A DNA stretch of 64,000 nt from CAYPHY01 sp964410625 (GCA_964410625.1 CAYPHY010000008.1:62001-126000), one strand, 5' to 3'; counted from the stretch's first letter, positions 23,727 through 32,504 are shown. Notes: generated from the sequence alone by a model not told the origin. Program-made: numbers and translations.

Positions 23727-24779
23727 ATGTCCAGGAAGAGATCGCTGCTCGTGATTGTTGTGTTGTTGTTTATGTGGGTGACGGCCGCTTGCCAACCGGC
23801 TGGAGGCGAATCGGCCGACACCGGGGATGGCGAGGCCTTAAGCCTGAGTGGGGTGAATTTCGCCACCTCCAGTAACGACGCGGTTGATTTGATGGTGGTC
23901 TATTCGACGGCCGAAAAGTTCTGGCCGGAAGTGGGCTTCACCGAAGAGCCACGTATTATCGTTACCGATGATATTCTCCCTGCCCTGGTTTCCGAGGAAG
24001 TGTGGGTGATTCAAGGTGGAACCAGTCAGATTTGGGCGGCGATGGCCGAAGGGAGTCTGGACCTGGTGATGATCGGGATTGATAAGGACAATGAGGTACG
24101 TATCCTCGGCTCGCGACCGGGCATCACCAGCGTTGAGATGGTTGAGCCAGGGATGACCGCCAGCGGTGGCGATATTGGTGACTATGACGAATTGGTGCTG
24201 CGCGAAATTTTGACCGAATTGGGCCTGAATACGGATGAGCTGGACATTGTGGCTATGGGTGGCGGGGCCGATTCGCGAATGCAAGCAATGCTGGCAAATC
24301 AGCTTGATATGGGCATCCAACAGCCACGCAATATTGGCCCATTGACCCGCGCTGGCGGGGCGATTCTCTATGAGCGCTCGGCCGAAGTGCCCCAGGAAGG
24401 TTGGGCGGTACGCCGCGAGACATGGGACAATAACCGCGATGCCGTTTGTGCCTTTATTCGCGGCCGGATCATGGGGAAGCAGTGGGCGGCCGAAGGCGAG
24501 GACTCGCGTGCCAACATTGAGGAAGCGGCCGAGATTGTGCGTGGTTATGACATTGACCCCAGTGAGGACGAGTTGAACGACTGGGAGCGCGAGTTGCACG
24601 GCAACTTTAGCCTGGACGCCGGTACGACGGTTGCAGCCCTTGATAAGTTTGAGCAAGACCTGAAGACCATCGGCCATCTTCCCGAAGATTTTGATTGGCG
24701 CGACCATACCGACTTCAGTTGTGTCTGGGAAGCGCAAGAGGCGCTAGGCCTGCCGCAACGCCCTGAACCGGAAGGATAG
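23727..24779 (+). CDS. ABC transporter substrate-binding lipoprotein, NMT1/SsuA-like
   Basis: The 350-residue protein has a lipoprotein signal (hydrophobic core LLVIVVLLFMW, lipobox VTAAC with Cys22), then a periplasmic-type binding fold: WVIQGGTSQIWAAMAEGSLDLVMIG, MGGGADSRMQAMLANQLDMGI and WAVRRETWDNNRDAVCAF. This is the usual pattern of NMT1-type binding proteins for sulfonates, thiamine precursors and pyrimidines. It completes the importer. A shine-dalgarno (acggagg) is 13 nt before the ATG. The ligand cannot be deduced. Confidence 0.9.
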   Translation: MSRKRSLLVIVVLLFMWVTAACQPAGGESADTGDGEALSLSGVNFATSSNDAVDLMVVYSTAEKFWPEVGFTEEPRIIVTDDILPALVSEEVWVIQGGTSQIWAAMAEGSLDLVMIGIDKDNEVRILGSRPGITSVEMVEPGMTASGGDIGDYDELVLREILTELGLNTDELDIVAMGGGADSRMQAMLANQLDMGIQQPRNIGPLTRAGGAILYERSAEVPQEGWAVRRETWDNNRDAVCAFIRGRIMGKQWAAEGEDSRANIEEAAEIVRGYDIDPSEDELNDWERELHGNFSLDAGTTVAALDKFEQDLKTIGHLPEDFDWRDHTDFSCVWEAQEALGLPQRPEPEG

Positions 24780-24790
24780 AAATATAGGAG

Positions 24791-24824
24791 GTTTGTCGTA
24801 ACTACGTTCGTAGTTACGACAAAC
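24791..24824. repeat. Family K perfect hairpin
   Basis: GTTTGTCGTAACTACG (24791-24806) and CGTAGTTACGACAAAC (24809-24824) are exact reverse complements with two bases between. There is no T run. One arm of the same family survives near 35660. Confidence 0.85.
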
Positions 24825-24846
24825 TCCCTTCAATACAAAAATAATA

Positions 24847-25881
24847 ATGATACACGTAGGCTTTCCATCGCCGAGCATTGCCACGCTGCGTATGCCCGAC
24901 AACGCGCCACTGGCACAGGTGTGTGACGAACTGGATATTGATACCCTCTGGCACAGCAACGAACGCTTTTACCGCGAGATGTTTGTGCGAATGACGGTGT
25001 CGGCCGTTTCCACCCAACGAATTGGGATTGGTGGCGCGGTCGCCGAACCCTTTGCCGTCCACCCCCTGCTCACCGCCCAATCGTTGGCAACCGTTTCCGA
25101 GTTGTCTGGCGGCCGGGCGACGTTAGCCATCGGCGCGGGTGGTTCTGGCTTTCAGATGATGGGCGTCCAACGGCAACGCTCGGCCAAAGCAATTCGCGAG
25201 GCGTATACGATCATGAAGGGTGTCCTTGCCGGAGAAGAAGTGGACTTCAACGGTGAGATGCTCTCCGCCCACAAAGCGAAACTGCAATTCCAATTAGAAG
25301 AACCGCCGACGCTATGGGTTGCCACGCGTGGGGATGTGACGCTGAAAACGGCCGGGGAGTATGCGGACGCGATCATGATCGCCACTTATGCGACGCCGGC
25401 TGGTGTGGCCGAGGCGGTGGGCATGGTCAGGCAGGGGATTGAACGGGCAGGGCGGACGGCCGCGCCGATCCGCATCATGTCCCGTGTGGATACCTGTGTC
25501 CATGCCGATTGGCGCAAAGCGTATGACGGTTTGCGCTTGATGATCGCCCGCGTCTTGTGGGTCAGCTATCCCGATCGGAACTTCGTCAACCGGCTAGGGT
25601 TGGAGATTCCGGCCGATATTGAGGAGTTGATCGCCAAACGGGACGTAGAACTGATGACCCCGGTGGCTGAACGACTACCTGATCCCTTTATCGAAGCGTT
25701 TGGCTGGGCCGGTTCGCCGGAGATGGTGGCGAATCGGGTAATCGAAATCAATCGCGCCACCGGCGTGCGTGAATTTGGTTTCTGGATGCTGCTGGCCCCC
25801 GGCCAAACCCGCGAAGAGGCGGTTCGTTTATTAGCAAGTGAAGTGGTCCCGCGTGTGCGGGCCGCTCTGGAAGAGAAGTAG
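24847..25881 (+). CDS. LLM-class oxidoreductase, type A1
   Basis: The 344-residue protein belongs to the luciferase-like monooxygenase superfamily (flavin- or F420-dependent TIM barrel). Marks are the start VGFPSPSIA, IDTLWHSNERFYREMF, QSLATVSELSGGRATLAIGAGGSGFQ and PPTLWVATRG. Start and length suit Mer/F420-type members more than alkanesulfonate monooxygenase. The protein at 29807 is a close paralogue (roughly two thirds identical by eye). It directly follows the transporter and is the first enzyme of the cluster. Cofactor and substrate are not known. Confidence 0.88.
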   Translation: MIHVGFPSPSIATLRMPDNAPLAQVCDELDIDTLWHSNERFYREMFVRMTVSAVSTQRIGIGGAVAEPFAVHPLLTAQSLATVSELSGGRATLAIGAGGSGFQMMGVQRQRSAKAIREAYTIMKGVLAGEEVDFNGEMLSAHKAKLQFQLEEPPTLWVATRGDVTLKTAGEYADAIMIATYATPAGVAEAVGMVRQGIERAGRTAAPIRIMSRVDTCVHADWRKAYDGLRLMIARVLWVSYPDRNFVNRLGLEIPADIEELIAKRDVELMTPVAERLPDPFIEAFGWAGSPEMVANRVIEINRATGVREFGFWMLLAPGQTREEAVRLLASEVVPRVRAALEEK

Positions 25882-25956
25882 CCAGCAGGCAGTCGGCAGT
25901 TGCCAGTAGGTGAGGCGAGTTGATCTTATCGCCTACTGACAACTGCCTACTGCTTA
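25881..25956. repeat. Family C inverted repeat (GCAGTAGGCAGT type)
   Basis: GCAGTCGGCAGTTGCCAGTAGG on the left pairs with CCTACTGACAACTGCCTACTGC on the right. It begins at the last base of the stop codon of the A1 gene and ends 29 nt before the next start. Confidence 0.85.
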
Positions 25957-25985
25957 CTTGATTAAAAATAGGAGTGACAACGATA

Positions 25986-27164
25986 ATGCAACCCCAACCA
26001 CCATTGTTCCAGCCGCAACGTGTAGCGGATGTGTTGGATGAGAATGGAATTGATGCATTGGTGGCGACGACGCCGCCAAATGTGCAATATCTGACCCGGT
26101 ATCGCAAAGGGAACACTGTGGCTTTGTTGAAGCGCGAGGCGCTAGACAAGCCGGTGTTGTACCTGAGCGCATCGAATATCGCTTATACCCTGGAAGACCC
26201 ACTGGATGGGTTGGAGGTTCGGCCGTATGGCTTTTTCGTCCGTTCCTTTGCCGACCAACTGAATGAGCGCGAGGAACGGATGCGGCAGATGCACGAAGCG
26301 GCGCGGCGAGATGCGTCTGCCTGGGATTTGTTGGCCGAAAGCCTGAGCGAGGCGGGATTGGCCTCGGCGACCGTTGCTACCGATAGCTACGTTGAATCAT
26401 TGGCTCCACTGGCACAACGGCTGCCGAATCTGCGGATTCAGAGCCGGAATGACCTCTTTCGCCGCCTGCGGATGGTGAAGACGGCCGAAGAAATCAAGCG
26501 GCTGGCTGAGGCGGCGCGGATCACCGAACATGCCGTGCTGACCAGCGTGCAAAGCGCTTTTCTCGGCTGCACCCAACAACATCTGGCGCGGGTCTATAAC
26601 CATGTGGTGGTGGAAGCGAACGCCACCACGCGGCAAGACAACGCCTCAATTGGCAGGGGTGGGGCATTCGGCAACCTCAATACGCCGGGGGATGTGGTGC
26701 AAGATGGGAGCATCATCCGCTACGATGTCGGGGTCCATTACAAGGGGTATGCCTCGGACATTGCCCGCTGTTATGCGTTTCGTACCGTCCCTGATCGGGC
26801 GCGACGGATTCAGGATGCGCTGGTGGAAGGATTAGAGCGGGCGTTGGAATTGGTCCGGCCGGGAGCGATTCCAGAGGAGATTTTTGAGACGGCCGTTGCG
26901 GCCACGCGCCGTGCCGGTCTGCCCGACTTTGACCGGACCCATACTGGTCATGGCATTGGCACGGCCGGGGCGGGCTATGAGCCACCCGACCTGAAGCCAG
27001 GGGATCGCACCCCGCTAGAGGTCGGTATGGTCTTATGTGTGGAGACGCCTTACTCCGAAGTGGGCTACGGCGGCCTGCAAATCGAAGAGATGCTCGTTGT
27101 CACTGAAAATGGCTACGACTTGCTGACCCATACCCCGCGCGGGCTTGAGGTTGTGCCGTCTTAA
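25986..27164 (+). CDS. M24-family aminopeptidase/prolidase-like enzyme
   Basis: The 392-residue protein has an N-terminal creatinase-type domain (VADVLDENGIDALVATTPPNVQYLTRY) and a C-terminal pita-bread domain. All five metal ligands appear: Asp in IIRYDVGV, Asp in GYASDIARCY, His in THTGHGIG, Glu in LCVETPYSE and Glu in GLQIEEMLVV. It should be a dinuclear-metal hydrolase of Xaa-Pro or another amide; true creatinase lacks these ligands. I chose the ATG at 25986 (aggag 11 nt upstream); a GTG at 25974 abuts that site. It lies between the A1 enzyme and a PLP enzyme within the cluster. Confidence 0.9.
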   Translation: MQPQPPLFQPQRVADVLDENGIDALVATTPPNVQYLTRYRKGNTVALLKREALDKPVLYLSASNIAYTLEDPLDGLEVRPYGFFVRSFADQLNEREERMRQMHEAARRDASAWDLLAESLSEAGLASATVATDSYVESLAPLAQRLPNLRIQSRNDLFRRLRMVKTAEEIKRLAEAARITEHAVLTSVQSAFLGCTQQHLARVYNHVVVEANATTRQDNASIGRGGAFGNLNTPGDVVQDGSIIRYDVGVHYKGYASDIARCYAFRTVPDRARRIQDALVEGLERALELVRPGAIPEEIFETAVAATRRAGLPDFDRTHTGHGIGTAGAGYEPPDLKPGDRTPLEVGMVLCVETPYSEVGYGGLQIEEMLVVTENGYDLLTHTPRGLEVVPS

Positions 27165-27166
27165 TG

Positions 27167-27247
27167 AGGAGACTGAGAGATTGAGAGACTAGGAGACTAA
27201 GAGACTGCCTATATACAGTCTCTTAGTCTCCCAGTCTCCTAGTCTCC
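27167..27247. repeat. Family B inverted repeat
   Basis: A left arm of GAGACTGAGAGATTGAGAGA and AGGAGACTAAGAGACT faces AGTCTCTTAGTCTCC and CAGTCTCCTAGTCTCC around a short CCTATATAC loop. It would form a very long RNA hairpin. It starts just after the stop of the M24 gene. Confidence 0.9.
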
Positions 27248-27275
27248 AAATCGCTTGATTTAGGAGTTAACAAAT

Positions 27276-28562
27276 ATGGCCCAGGGGAATTTGTTGGGGT
27301 TGAAGTGCATTCGTTGTGGCACGGCCGTCGGGATGGAACACTTTAACACCGGTTGCCCGATTTGTGCGGAGCGTAATCTGCACGCGAATCTGACTACGGT
27401 TTATGATTTGGAACGAGCGCGGCCGTCGTTTGAGCAGGCGATTGCCGAACGGCCGCCAAGCCTCTGGCGGTATGATGCGTTGCTGCCATTTACGGCCGAG
27501 CAGGCGGTGACATTGAAGGAGGGGGGAACGCCCCTCGTCGAAGCGCCCCGGCTGGCCCGCCATTTGGGTTTGCGTCGTGTCTGGATAAAGGATGAGTCGC
27601 GCAACCCCACCTGGTCGTTTAAGGATCGTTCCGCTTCGCTGGCCGCCACCCATGCTTGCCAGCTTGGCAGCCCGGCGATGGTGGTGGCTTCAACGGGGAA
27701 CGCGGCCGCGGCCGCCGCTGCCTACGCCCGTCGCGCCGGACTTCCAGCGATCATCCTCTTTGCCAAAAGCGTCGAGCCGATCATGAGCGCGTTTGTCCGT
27801 TCTTATGGCGCGTCGGTGGTGGCAACGGAGACGAAGGCCGACCGTTGGGTGTTGATGCGCCATTGCGTTCAGGAATGGGGCTGCTATGCCGCCGGTAGCT
27901 TTGTCTCCCCGCCGATTGGCGGCAACCCCTATATGATTGACGGCTATAAGAGCATTGGTTTTGAGATGTGGGAGCAGTTGGGCGGCCGTTTGCCCGATTG
28001 GGTCTTTGGCCCCACCGGCTATACCAACGCGATGTATGGCATCTTTAAGTCTTTCCAGGAGTTGGCCGGGATGGGCTTGATTGAAGAGAGTGATATGCCG
28101 CGCATGGGCATTGCCGAAGCATATGGCTCCCTCTCGCGGGCGATTGCCAATGAGAGCGAGGTGGTGGACGCCTCTGATTTATCAAAGCTGCCCACGACCG
28201 TCGCCATCTCAATGGGGACGGCGCAAAACGCTTACCAGGGCTTGTTGACCATTCGCGAGACCGGCGGGTCAGCGACGCACGTTTCTAACGAAGCGATCCT
28301 GGCTGCCCAAAAGTTGCTGGCGGAGACAGAAGGGATTTTCGGCGAGACGGCCTCGGCCACCGGCCTGGCGGCGTTGATCCAGGCGGTGGACGAAAAAGGC
28401 ATTGACCGTAATTCGGAAGTGGTCATCTTGTTGACTTCTACCGGGATAAAGACGCTGGGCGTAACGAGCGATCTGAATGCCCAACCCCCCTTCGCGGCCG
28501 ATGTGGATGAATTTACGGCCGTTTTGCAGCGCGAGTATAACTTTTCACCACCGGAGAGGTAA
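27276..28562 (+). CDS. Threonine-synthase-like PLP enzyme with N-terminal zinc ribbon
   Basis: The 428-residue protein has a four-cysteine zinc ribbon (CIRC at 11-14, CPIC at 27-30) and a fold-type II PLP domain: KDESRNPTWSFKDR, whose lysine binds PLP, and VVASTGNAAAAAA as the phosphate-binding/substrate loop. This is the layout of threonine synthase and of its paralogues such as cysteate synthase. In the middle of a catabolic cluster, a lyase or beta-replacement on a phospho- or sulfo-amino acid is as likely as housekeeping threonine synthesis. The ribosome site is taggag, 15 nt before the ATG. Confidence 0.85.
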   Translation: MAQGNLLGLKCIRCGTAVGMEHFNTGCPICAERNLHANLTTVYDLERARPSFEQAIAERPPSLWRYDALLPFTAEQAVTLKEGGTPLVEAPRLARHLGLRRVWIKDESRNPTWSFKDRSASLAATHACQLGSPAMVVASTGNAAAAAAAYARRAGLPAIILFAKSVEPIMSAFVRSYGASVVATETKADRWVLMRHCVQEWGCYAAGSFVSPPIGGNPYMIDGYKSIGFEMWEQLGGRLPDWVFGPTGYTNAMYGIFKSFQELAGMGLIEESDMPRMGIAEAYGSLSRAIANESEVVDASDLSKLPTTVAISMGTAQNAYQGLLTIRETGGSATHVSNEAILAAQKLLAETEGIFGETASATGLAALIQAVDEKGIDRNSEVVILLTSTGIKTLGVTSDLNAQPPFAADVDEFTAVLQREYNFSPPER

Positions 28563-28637
28563 GTAAGCGGTAGGCGGTAAGCAGTAATCGGTAATCAGAT
28601 TACCCACTGGCTACTGCCAACTGTCAACTGCCTACTT
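28563..28637. repeat. Family C inverted repeat
   Basis: GTAAGCGGTAGGCGGTAAGC on the left and CTGTCAACTGCCTAC on the right. It begins at the base after the stop of the PLP enzyme gene and ends 14 nt before the next start. Confidence 0.75.
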
Positions 28638-28651
28638 TTTAAGAAGACACT

Positions 28652-29674
28652 ATGAAATTCGGTTTCCAACTCCCCACCGGCATGGAAGGGCTGGCCTTGC
28701 CGTTGCCCTTCTTTCAGCCTCATGATTATCTGGCGGCGGCCGTGACGGCCGAGCGCCTCGGTTATGATTCGCTCTGGGGCAATGACCATTACGCGACTCA
28801 AGATTACGTTCGCGCCAAAGACCATGGTATTCCCGCTTTTTATGAAGTGTTGACCACGTTGGCCGCTTGTGCGGGGGTTACATCGCGCATCCAATTGGGG
28901 ACATCGGTGCTGGTGTTGCCGATGCGCGAGATTGTGACGACGGCGAAGCAGATCGCGACGCTGGACCAAATCAGCAACGGCCGCTTGCTTATCGGCGTGG
29001 GCATTGGCGCCTATCGTGAGGAGTTTGCCGCCGCCCGTCCGGACCTGGTCGGCAAGAATCGTGGGGCGATGCTTGAAGAGGGGCTGGAACTGCTTAACCG
29101 TCTCTTTAGCGAAAATGGCGTCACCCATCGCGGCAAATATTACCATGTTGAGAGCATGGATATGTTGCCCAAGCCGTGCCAGCAACCCTTCCCGATCCTC
29201 ATCGGCGGCCACCAACAGCGCGGATTGGATCGCACCATCCGCTTTGGACAGGGATGGATACCGGGTTGGCGGCCGTTTCCTGAATTGAAGGAGTGGATCG
29301 CCCGGCTGCGCGAGAAAGCGGCCGAGGCGGGGCGTGACCCGAACGCATTGATTGTTGCGCCGCAATTTTCTTGTTTGATCGGCCGCACGCAGGAAGAGGC
29401 GGAAGAGCGTTACTGGAAGAGTGCGATGGTGCAGCACCGCATTTCGCTGGCCTATACCGGCCGCGATCCGATGCTGGCGATGGAACACAACCTGATCGGC
29501 AGCCCGGAAGTGGTGCTGGAGAAGCTGGAGCAACTGCGCTCCTATGGCGCGGACCATATGTCGGCGCTCTCCTTTTGTGTCAACTCCGTCTCCGAGTTCT
29601 ACGAGCAAATCCATTTTTTCGCCGAGGAAGTGATGATTCCCTATCGAAAAGCACATGGTCTCGATACGAATTAG
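28652..29674 (+). CDS. LLM-class oxidoreductase, type B1
   Basis: The 340-residue luciferase-like protein shows KFGFQLPTGMEG, RLGYDSLWGNDHY, IQLGTSVLVLP, QIATLDQISNGRLLIGVGIG and FPILIGGHQQRGLDRTIR. GTSVLVLP and the glycine-rich GVGIGAYREEF line up with flavin/F420 phosphate-binding parts of the family. It is distinct from the A type and closely similar to the protein at 30942. In the cluster the order is A1-x-x-B1-A2-B2, so an A-B pair was duplicated. Such pairs may be two-subunit enzymes (as bacterial luciferase is), an inference. Confidence 0.88.
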   Translation: MKFGFQLPTGMEGLALPLPFFQPHDYLAAAVTAERLGYDSLWGNDHYATQDYVRAKDHGIPAFYEVLTTLAACAGVTSRIQLGTSVLVLPMREIVTTAKQIATLDQISNGRLLIGVGIGAYREEFAAARPDLVGKNRGAMLEEGLELLNRLFSENGVTHRGKYYHVESMDMLPKPCQQPFPILIGGHQQRGLDRTIRFGQGWIPGWRPFPELKEWIARLREKAAEAGRDPNALIVAPQFSCLIGRTQEEAEERYWKSAMVQHRISLAYTGRDPMLAMEHNLIGSPEVVLEKLEQLRSYGADHMSALSFCVNSVSEFYEQIHFFAEEVMIPYRKAHGLDTN

Positions 29675-29685
29675 GATTATGAACC

Positions 29686-29785
29686 TTTATCAACGCAGAG
29701 ACGCAGAGGGACAGAGACGCAGCGAAAATTAATACACTCTGCGCCTCTGCATCTCTGCATCTCTGCGACTCTGCGTTTATCAAAG
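29686..29785. repeat. Family D inverted repeat (CGCAGAGACGCAGAG type)
   Basis: AACGCAGAGACGCAGAGG on the left faces CTCTGCATCTCTGCG and ACTCTGCGTTTATCAAAG on the right, around an AT-rich centre. It ends 21 nt before the A2 start. Confidence 0.85.
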
Positions 29786-29806
29786 ATACTGTAAATCTAA
29801 CTTCTC

Positions 29807-30859
29807 ATGATCAGATTTCATTTAGGTTTTCCCTCGCCCAGCATCGCCGATTTGAAAATGCCGGATAACGCGGCACTGGCGGAGTTGGCGGAAGAATTGG
29901 GTTTTGACACGCTGTGGCATTCCAACCAGCGTTTTTACCGTGAGATGTTTGTGCGTATGGCTTCGTCGGCCGTTGCCACCAGCCGCATTGGCCTCGGCGG
30001 GGCGATTGCCGAGCCGTTTGCCGTCCATCCACTGTTGACGGCGCAATCGTTGGCGACGGTGGATGAGTTATCCGGCGGCCGAACGACGCTGGCCCTCGGC
30101 GCGGGTGGCTCCGGCTTCCAAATGATGGGCGTGAAGCGGCATAAGTCGGCGAAGGCGATCCGCGAAGCGTATACGATTATGAAAGGCGTCCTGGCCGGAG
30201 AAGAAGTGACCTATGAAGGGGAAGTCATCTCCGCCCATCAGGCACGGTTGCAATTCCAGTTGGAAAAGCCGCCGACGCTGTGGGTGGCGACGCGTGGCGA
30301 CCTGACGCTGAGGACGGCCGGGGAGTATGCCGATGCGGTGGTGATCGCCACCTATGCTACACCAAACGGCGTGCAGGAAGCGGCCGAAATCGTCAGGCAA
30401 GGGGCGGCACGGGCGGGACGGCCGCCGGAGCAGGTGCGGCTGATGTCCCGTGTGGATAGCTGTGTCCACGCCGACTGGCGTAAAGCCTATGATGGCACGC
30501 GCATTATGATCGCCCGCTTCCTCTGGTCGAGCTATCCCGACCGCAACTTCATCCGCCGCGAAGGATTGGAAGTGCCAGAGGATGTCGAAGCGCTGATCGC
30601 CAAACGAGACTACAGCCTCGTTCCCGAAGCGGCCGCGCTCGTCCCTGATGAGTTTGTTCGTGCCTTCACCTGGGCCGGTTCGCCCGATATGGTCGCCGAA
30701 CGAGTGGCCGCCATTCACCGGCAAACGGGGATTGAGGACTTCGGCCTGTGGGCCTTGCTCGCCCCCGGCCAAACCCGTGAAGAATCGTTGCGGCTGATCG
30801 GTGAAGAGGTTGTGCCGCGTGTTCAGAGCTTGCTCGATCAGTCATCGGTAGCAATCTGA
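29807..30859 (+). CDS. LLM-class oxidoreductase, type A2
   Basis: The 350-residue protein is the paralogue of the 24847 enzyme, sharing long blocks such as FDTLWHSNQRFYREMFVRM, AEPFAVHPLLTAQSLATV, LGAGGSGFQMMGV and CVHADWRKAYDG. The shared HADW and SYPDRNF blocks are not general luciferase-like motifs and define this pair. Family knowledge gives a flavin- or F420-dependent oxidation; the reaction is unknown. No good Shine-Dalgarno is visible; the start follows a D repeat. Confidence 0.88.
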   Translation: MIRFHLGFPSPSIADLKMPDNAALAELAEELGFDTLWHSNQRFYREMFVRMASSAVATSRIGLGGAIAEPFAVHPLLTAQSLATVDELSGGRTTLALGAGGSGFQMMGVKRHKSAKAIREAYTIMKGVLAGEEVTYEGEVISAHQARLQFQLEKPPTLWVATRGDLTLRTAGEYADAVVIATYATPNGVQEAAEIVRQGAARAGRPPEQVRLMSRVDSCVHADWRKAYDGTRIMIARFLWSSYPDRNFIRREGLEVPEDVEALIAKRDYSLVPEAAALVPDEFVRAFTWAGSPDMVAERVAAIHRQTGIEDFGLWALLAPGQTREESLRLIGEEVVPRVQSLLDQSSVAI

Positions 30860-30883
30860 TAGAGGAGCGGATGGGCAGAGGAG

Positions 30884-30926
30884 AAATCCGCGTTCATCTG
30901 CGAAGCATCTGCGTAATCAGCGTAAC
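30884..30926 (+). repeat. E element 2, upstream of LLM B2
   Basis: AAATCCGCGTTCATCTGCG, a short AAGC, then ATCTGCGTAATCAGCG ending GTAAC. The GTAAC end is 15 nt from the ATG at 30942, with gagg between. Confidence 0.75.
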
Positions 30927-30941
30927 TCTATTTGAGGTATT

Positions 30942-31958
30942 ATGAAGATCGGTTTCCAAATGCCCACCGGCCGCGAGGGGCTTTCGCTGCCAACACCATT
31001 CTTTCGCCCGTCCGATTTTGTTTCCATGGCGCAGACGGCCGAACGCCTCGGCTATGACTCCATTTGGGGCAACGACCATTACGCCCCGCAAGATTACGTC
31101 CGCCAGACCTATGACACGCTGCCCAATTTCTGGGACGTGTTTATGACTCATGCGGCAATGGCAGCGGCCACCACAAAGATTCAAATCGGTACATCGGTGC
31201 TGGTGCTGCCGATGCGCGATATTGCCGTCACCGCCAAGCAAATCGCCACGCTGGACCAGTTGAGCAACGGCCGTTTCCTGCTCGGCGTTGGCGTGGGAGC
31301 CTATCGCGAGGAGTTTGCGGCGGCGCGGCCGTATCTGGTGGGCAAAAATCGTGGGGCGATGCTGGAAGAGGGATTGGAACTGCTCAACCGGCTTTTCACC
31401 GAAGATGATGTCACACATCACGGCCGTTACTATCATGTGGAGAACCTCGATTGCCAACCCAAGCCGCGCCAGCAGCCCTTTCCGATCCTCGTCGGCGGCC
31501 ATCAGGAGAAGGGGCTGGACCGTACCATTCGCTATGGACAGGGGTGGATACCGGGATGGCGGCCGTTTGATGAGTTGAAGGAGTGGATTGCCCGCTTGCG
31601 GGAAAAGGCGGCCGCGGCTGGGCGCGACCCGGATTCACTGATCATCGCACCGCAATTCTCCGGGCTGGTCGGCCGCACGCAAGAGGAGGCGGAGAAACGG
31701 TACATGCAAAGTCAGATGGTGCAACACCGCATTTCGCTGGCTTATACTGGCCGCGACCCCAGTCTGGCGATGAAAAACAACCTGATCGGCAGCCCGGAGG
31801 TGATTTTGGAAAAGTTGGAGCAACTACGTTCATTCGGCGCGGACCATCTGGCGGCTACTTCTTTCACAGTCAACTCCCCGACCGAAATGAGCGAACAAAT
31901 CCACTTCTTCGCCGAGGAAGTGCTCTATCCTTACCGTCAGGCGCATGGACTTGCTTAA
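30942..31958 (+). CDS. LLM-class oxidoreductase, type B2
   Basis: The 338-residue protein is the paralogue of the 28652 enzyme: KIGFQMPTGREG, RLGYDSIWGNDHYAPQDYVR, GTSVLVLPMRDI, GYGQ-type IRYGQGWIPGWRPF and VQHRISLAYTGRDPS are shared. It closes the second A-B pair. The ribosome site gagg is 8 nt before the ATG, behind an E element. Cofactor (FMN or F420) cannot be settled from the sequence. Confidence 0.88.
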   Translation: MKIGFQMPTGREGLSLPTPFFRPSDFVSMAQTAERLGYDSIWGNDHYAPQDYVRQTYDTLPNFWDVFMTHAAMAAATTKIQIGTSVLVLPMRDIAVTAKQIATLDQLSNGRFLLGVGVGAYREEFAAARPYLVGKNRGAMLEEGLELLNRLFTEDDVTHHGRYYHVENLDCQPKPRQQPFPILVGGHQEKGLDRTIRYGQGWIPGWRPFDELKEWIARLREKAAAAGRDPDSLIIAPQFSGLVGRTQEEAEKRYMQSQMVQHRISLAYTGRDPSLAMKNNLIGSPEVILEKLEQLRSFGADHLAATSFTVNSPTEMSEQIHFFAEEVLYPYRQAHGLA

Positions 31959-31966
31959 TAATTGCT

Positions 31967-32030
31967 CCACGAATTTTCACAAATCTTCACGAATTTATTT
32001 TTATTCGTGAGGATTCGTGCCAATTCGTGG
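31967..32030. repeat. Family F inverted repeat (CCACGAATT..AATTCGTGG)
   Basis: The ends CCACGAATT and AATTCGTGG are exact reverse complements; the interior repeats CACGAATT and ATTCGTGAGGATTCGTG. It is followed 17 nt later by an E element. Confidence 0.85.
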
Positions 32031-32047
32031 ACTTAGCCATCACAATG

Positions 32048-32090
32048 AAAATCCGCGAAATCTGCGTTTTATCCGCGTTATCTGCGTAAC
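32048..32090 (+). repeat. E element 3, upstream of ridA
   Basis: AAATCCGCGAAATCTGCG TTTT, then ATCCGCGTTATCTGCG ending GTAAC (two 20-nt units). The end is 19 nt from the ATG at 32110, with agagg between. Confidence 0.8.
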
Positions 32091-32109
32091 GATTTTATGA
32101 AGAGGTACA

Positions 32110-32496
32110 ATGAGCAACGAAAAACAAGCACTATTCCCTGAAGGTGGCCCGGCTCCGGTCGGTCCTTATTCACCGGTTATCCTCAGTGGTGATTTTGTCT
32201 TTCTGTCTGGCATGGTCGGCCGCGACCCGGCAACCGGCCATCTGGCGGACACCATTGAGGAGCAAACCCGGCAGACGTTGGAAAACATCGGCCGTTCCCT
32301 CCGTGCGGCCGGTTGTGATTTTAAGGATGTGGTCAAGGCCACCTGCTTCATCACCAAGGCTGAGTATTTCCAGGGGTTCAACGAGGTCTATAAATCCTAC
32401 TTCCCCGAACCCCGTCCGGCGCGGAGTACTGTCGTTTGTGAGTTGGTGCTGAAGGATTTGTTAGTCGAGATTGAGGTGCTGGCGCGGCGGCCGTAA
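32110..32496 (+). CDS. ridA: RidA/YjgF-family imine deaminase
   Basis: The 128-residue protein matches RidA in length and motifs: GPYSPVILSGDFVFLSGMVGRD, QTRQTLENI and the substrate-binding arginine in PRPARSTVVCELV (Arg about 105), which separates active RidA enzymes from inactive relatives. RidA hydrolyses reactive enamines/imines to ketones and ammonia; RutC of the pyrimidine pathway is a relative. Between the LLM oxidases and an amidohydrolase it may act on an unstable intermediate; the neighbouring aspartate dehydrogenase also forms an imine. Confidence 0.9.
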   Translation: MSNEKQALFPEGGPAPVGPYSPVILSGDFVFLSGMVGRDPATGHLADTIEEQTRQTLENIGRSLRAAGCDFKDVVKATCFITKAEYFQGFNEVYKSYFPEPRPARSTVVCELVLKDLLVEIEVLARRP

Positions 32497-32504
32497 AACC
32501 CGTA

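Noticed and set aside
25986..27164. M24 protein as creatinase, with the amidohydrolase as N-carbamoylsarcosine amidase, giving a creatinine pathway
   Set aside because: All five metal ligands are present, which true creatinase lacks, and no creatininase or sarcosine oxidase is found.
28595..29656. Minus-strand ORF of 353 codons
   Set aside because: Antisense shadow of LLM B1, which carries recognisable family motifs.
20886..31958. Importer and LLM genes as an Ssu alkanesulfonate system
   Set aside because: The LLM proteins start and continue unlike SsuD, no SsuE-type flavin reductase is present, and there are two distinct permeases.
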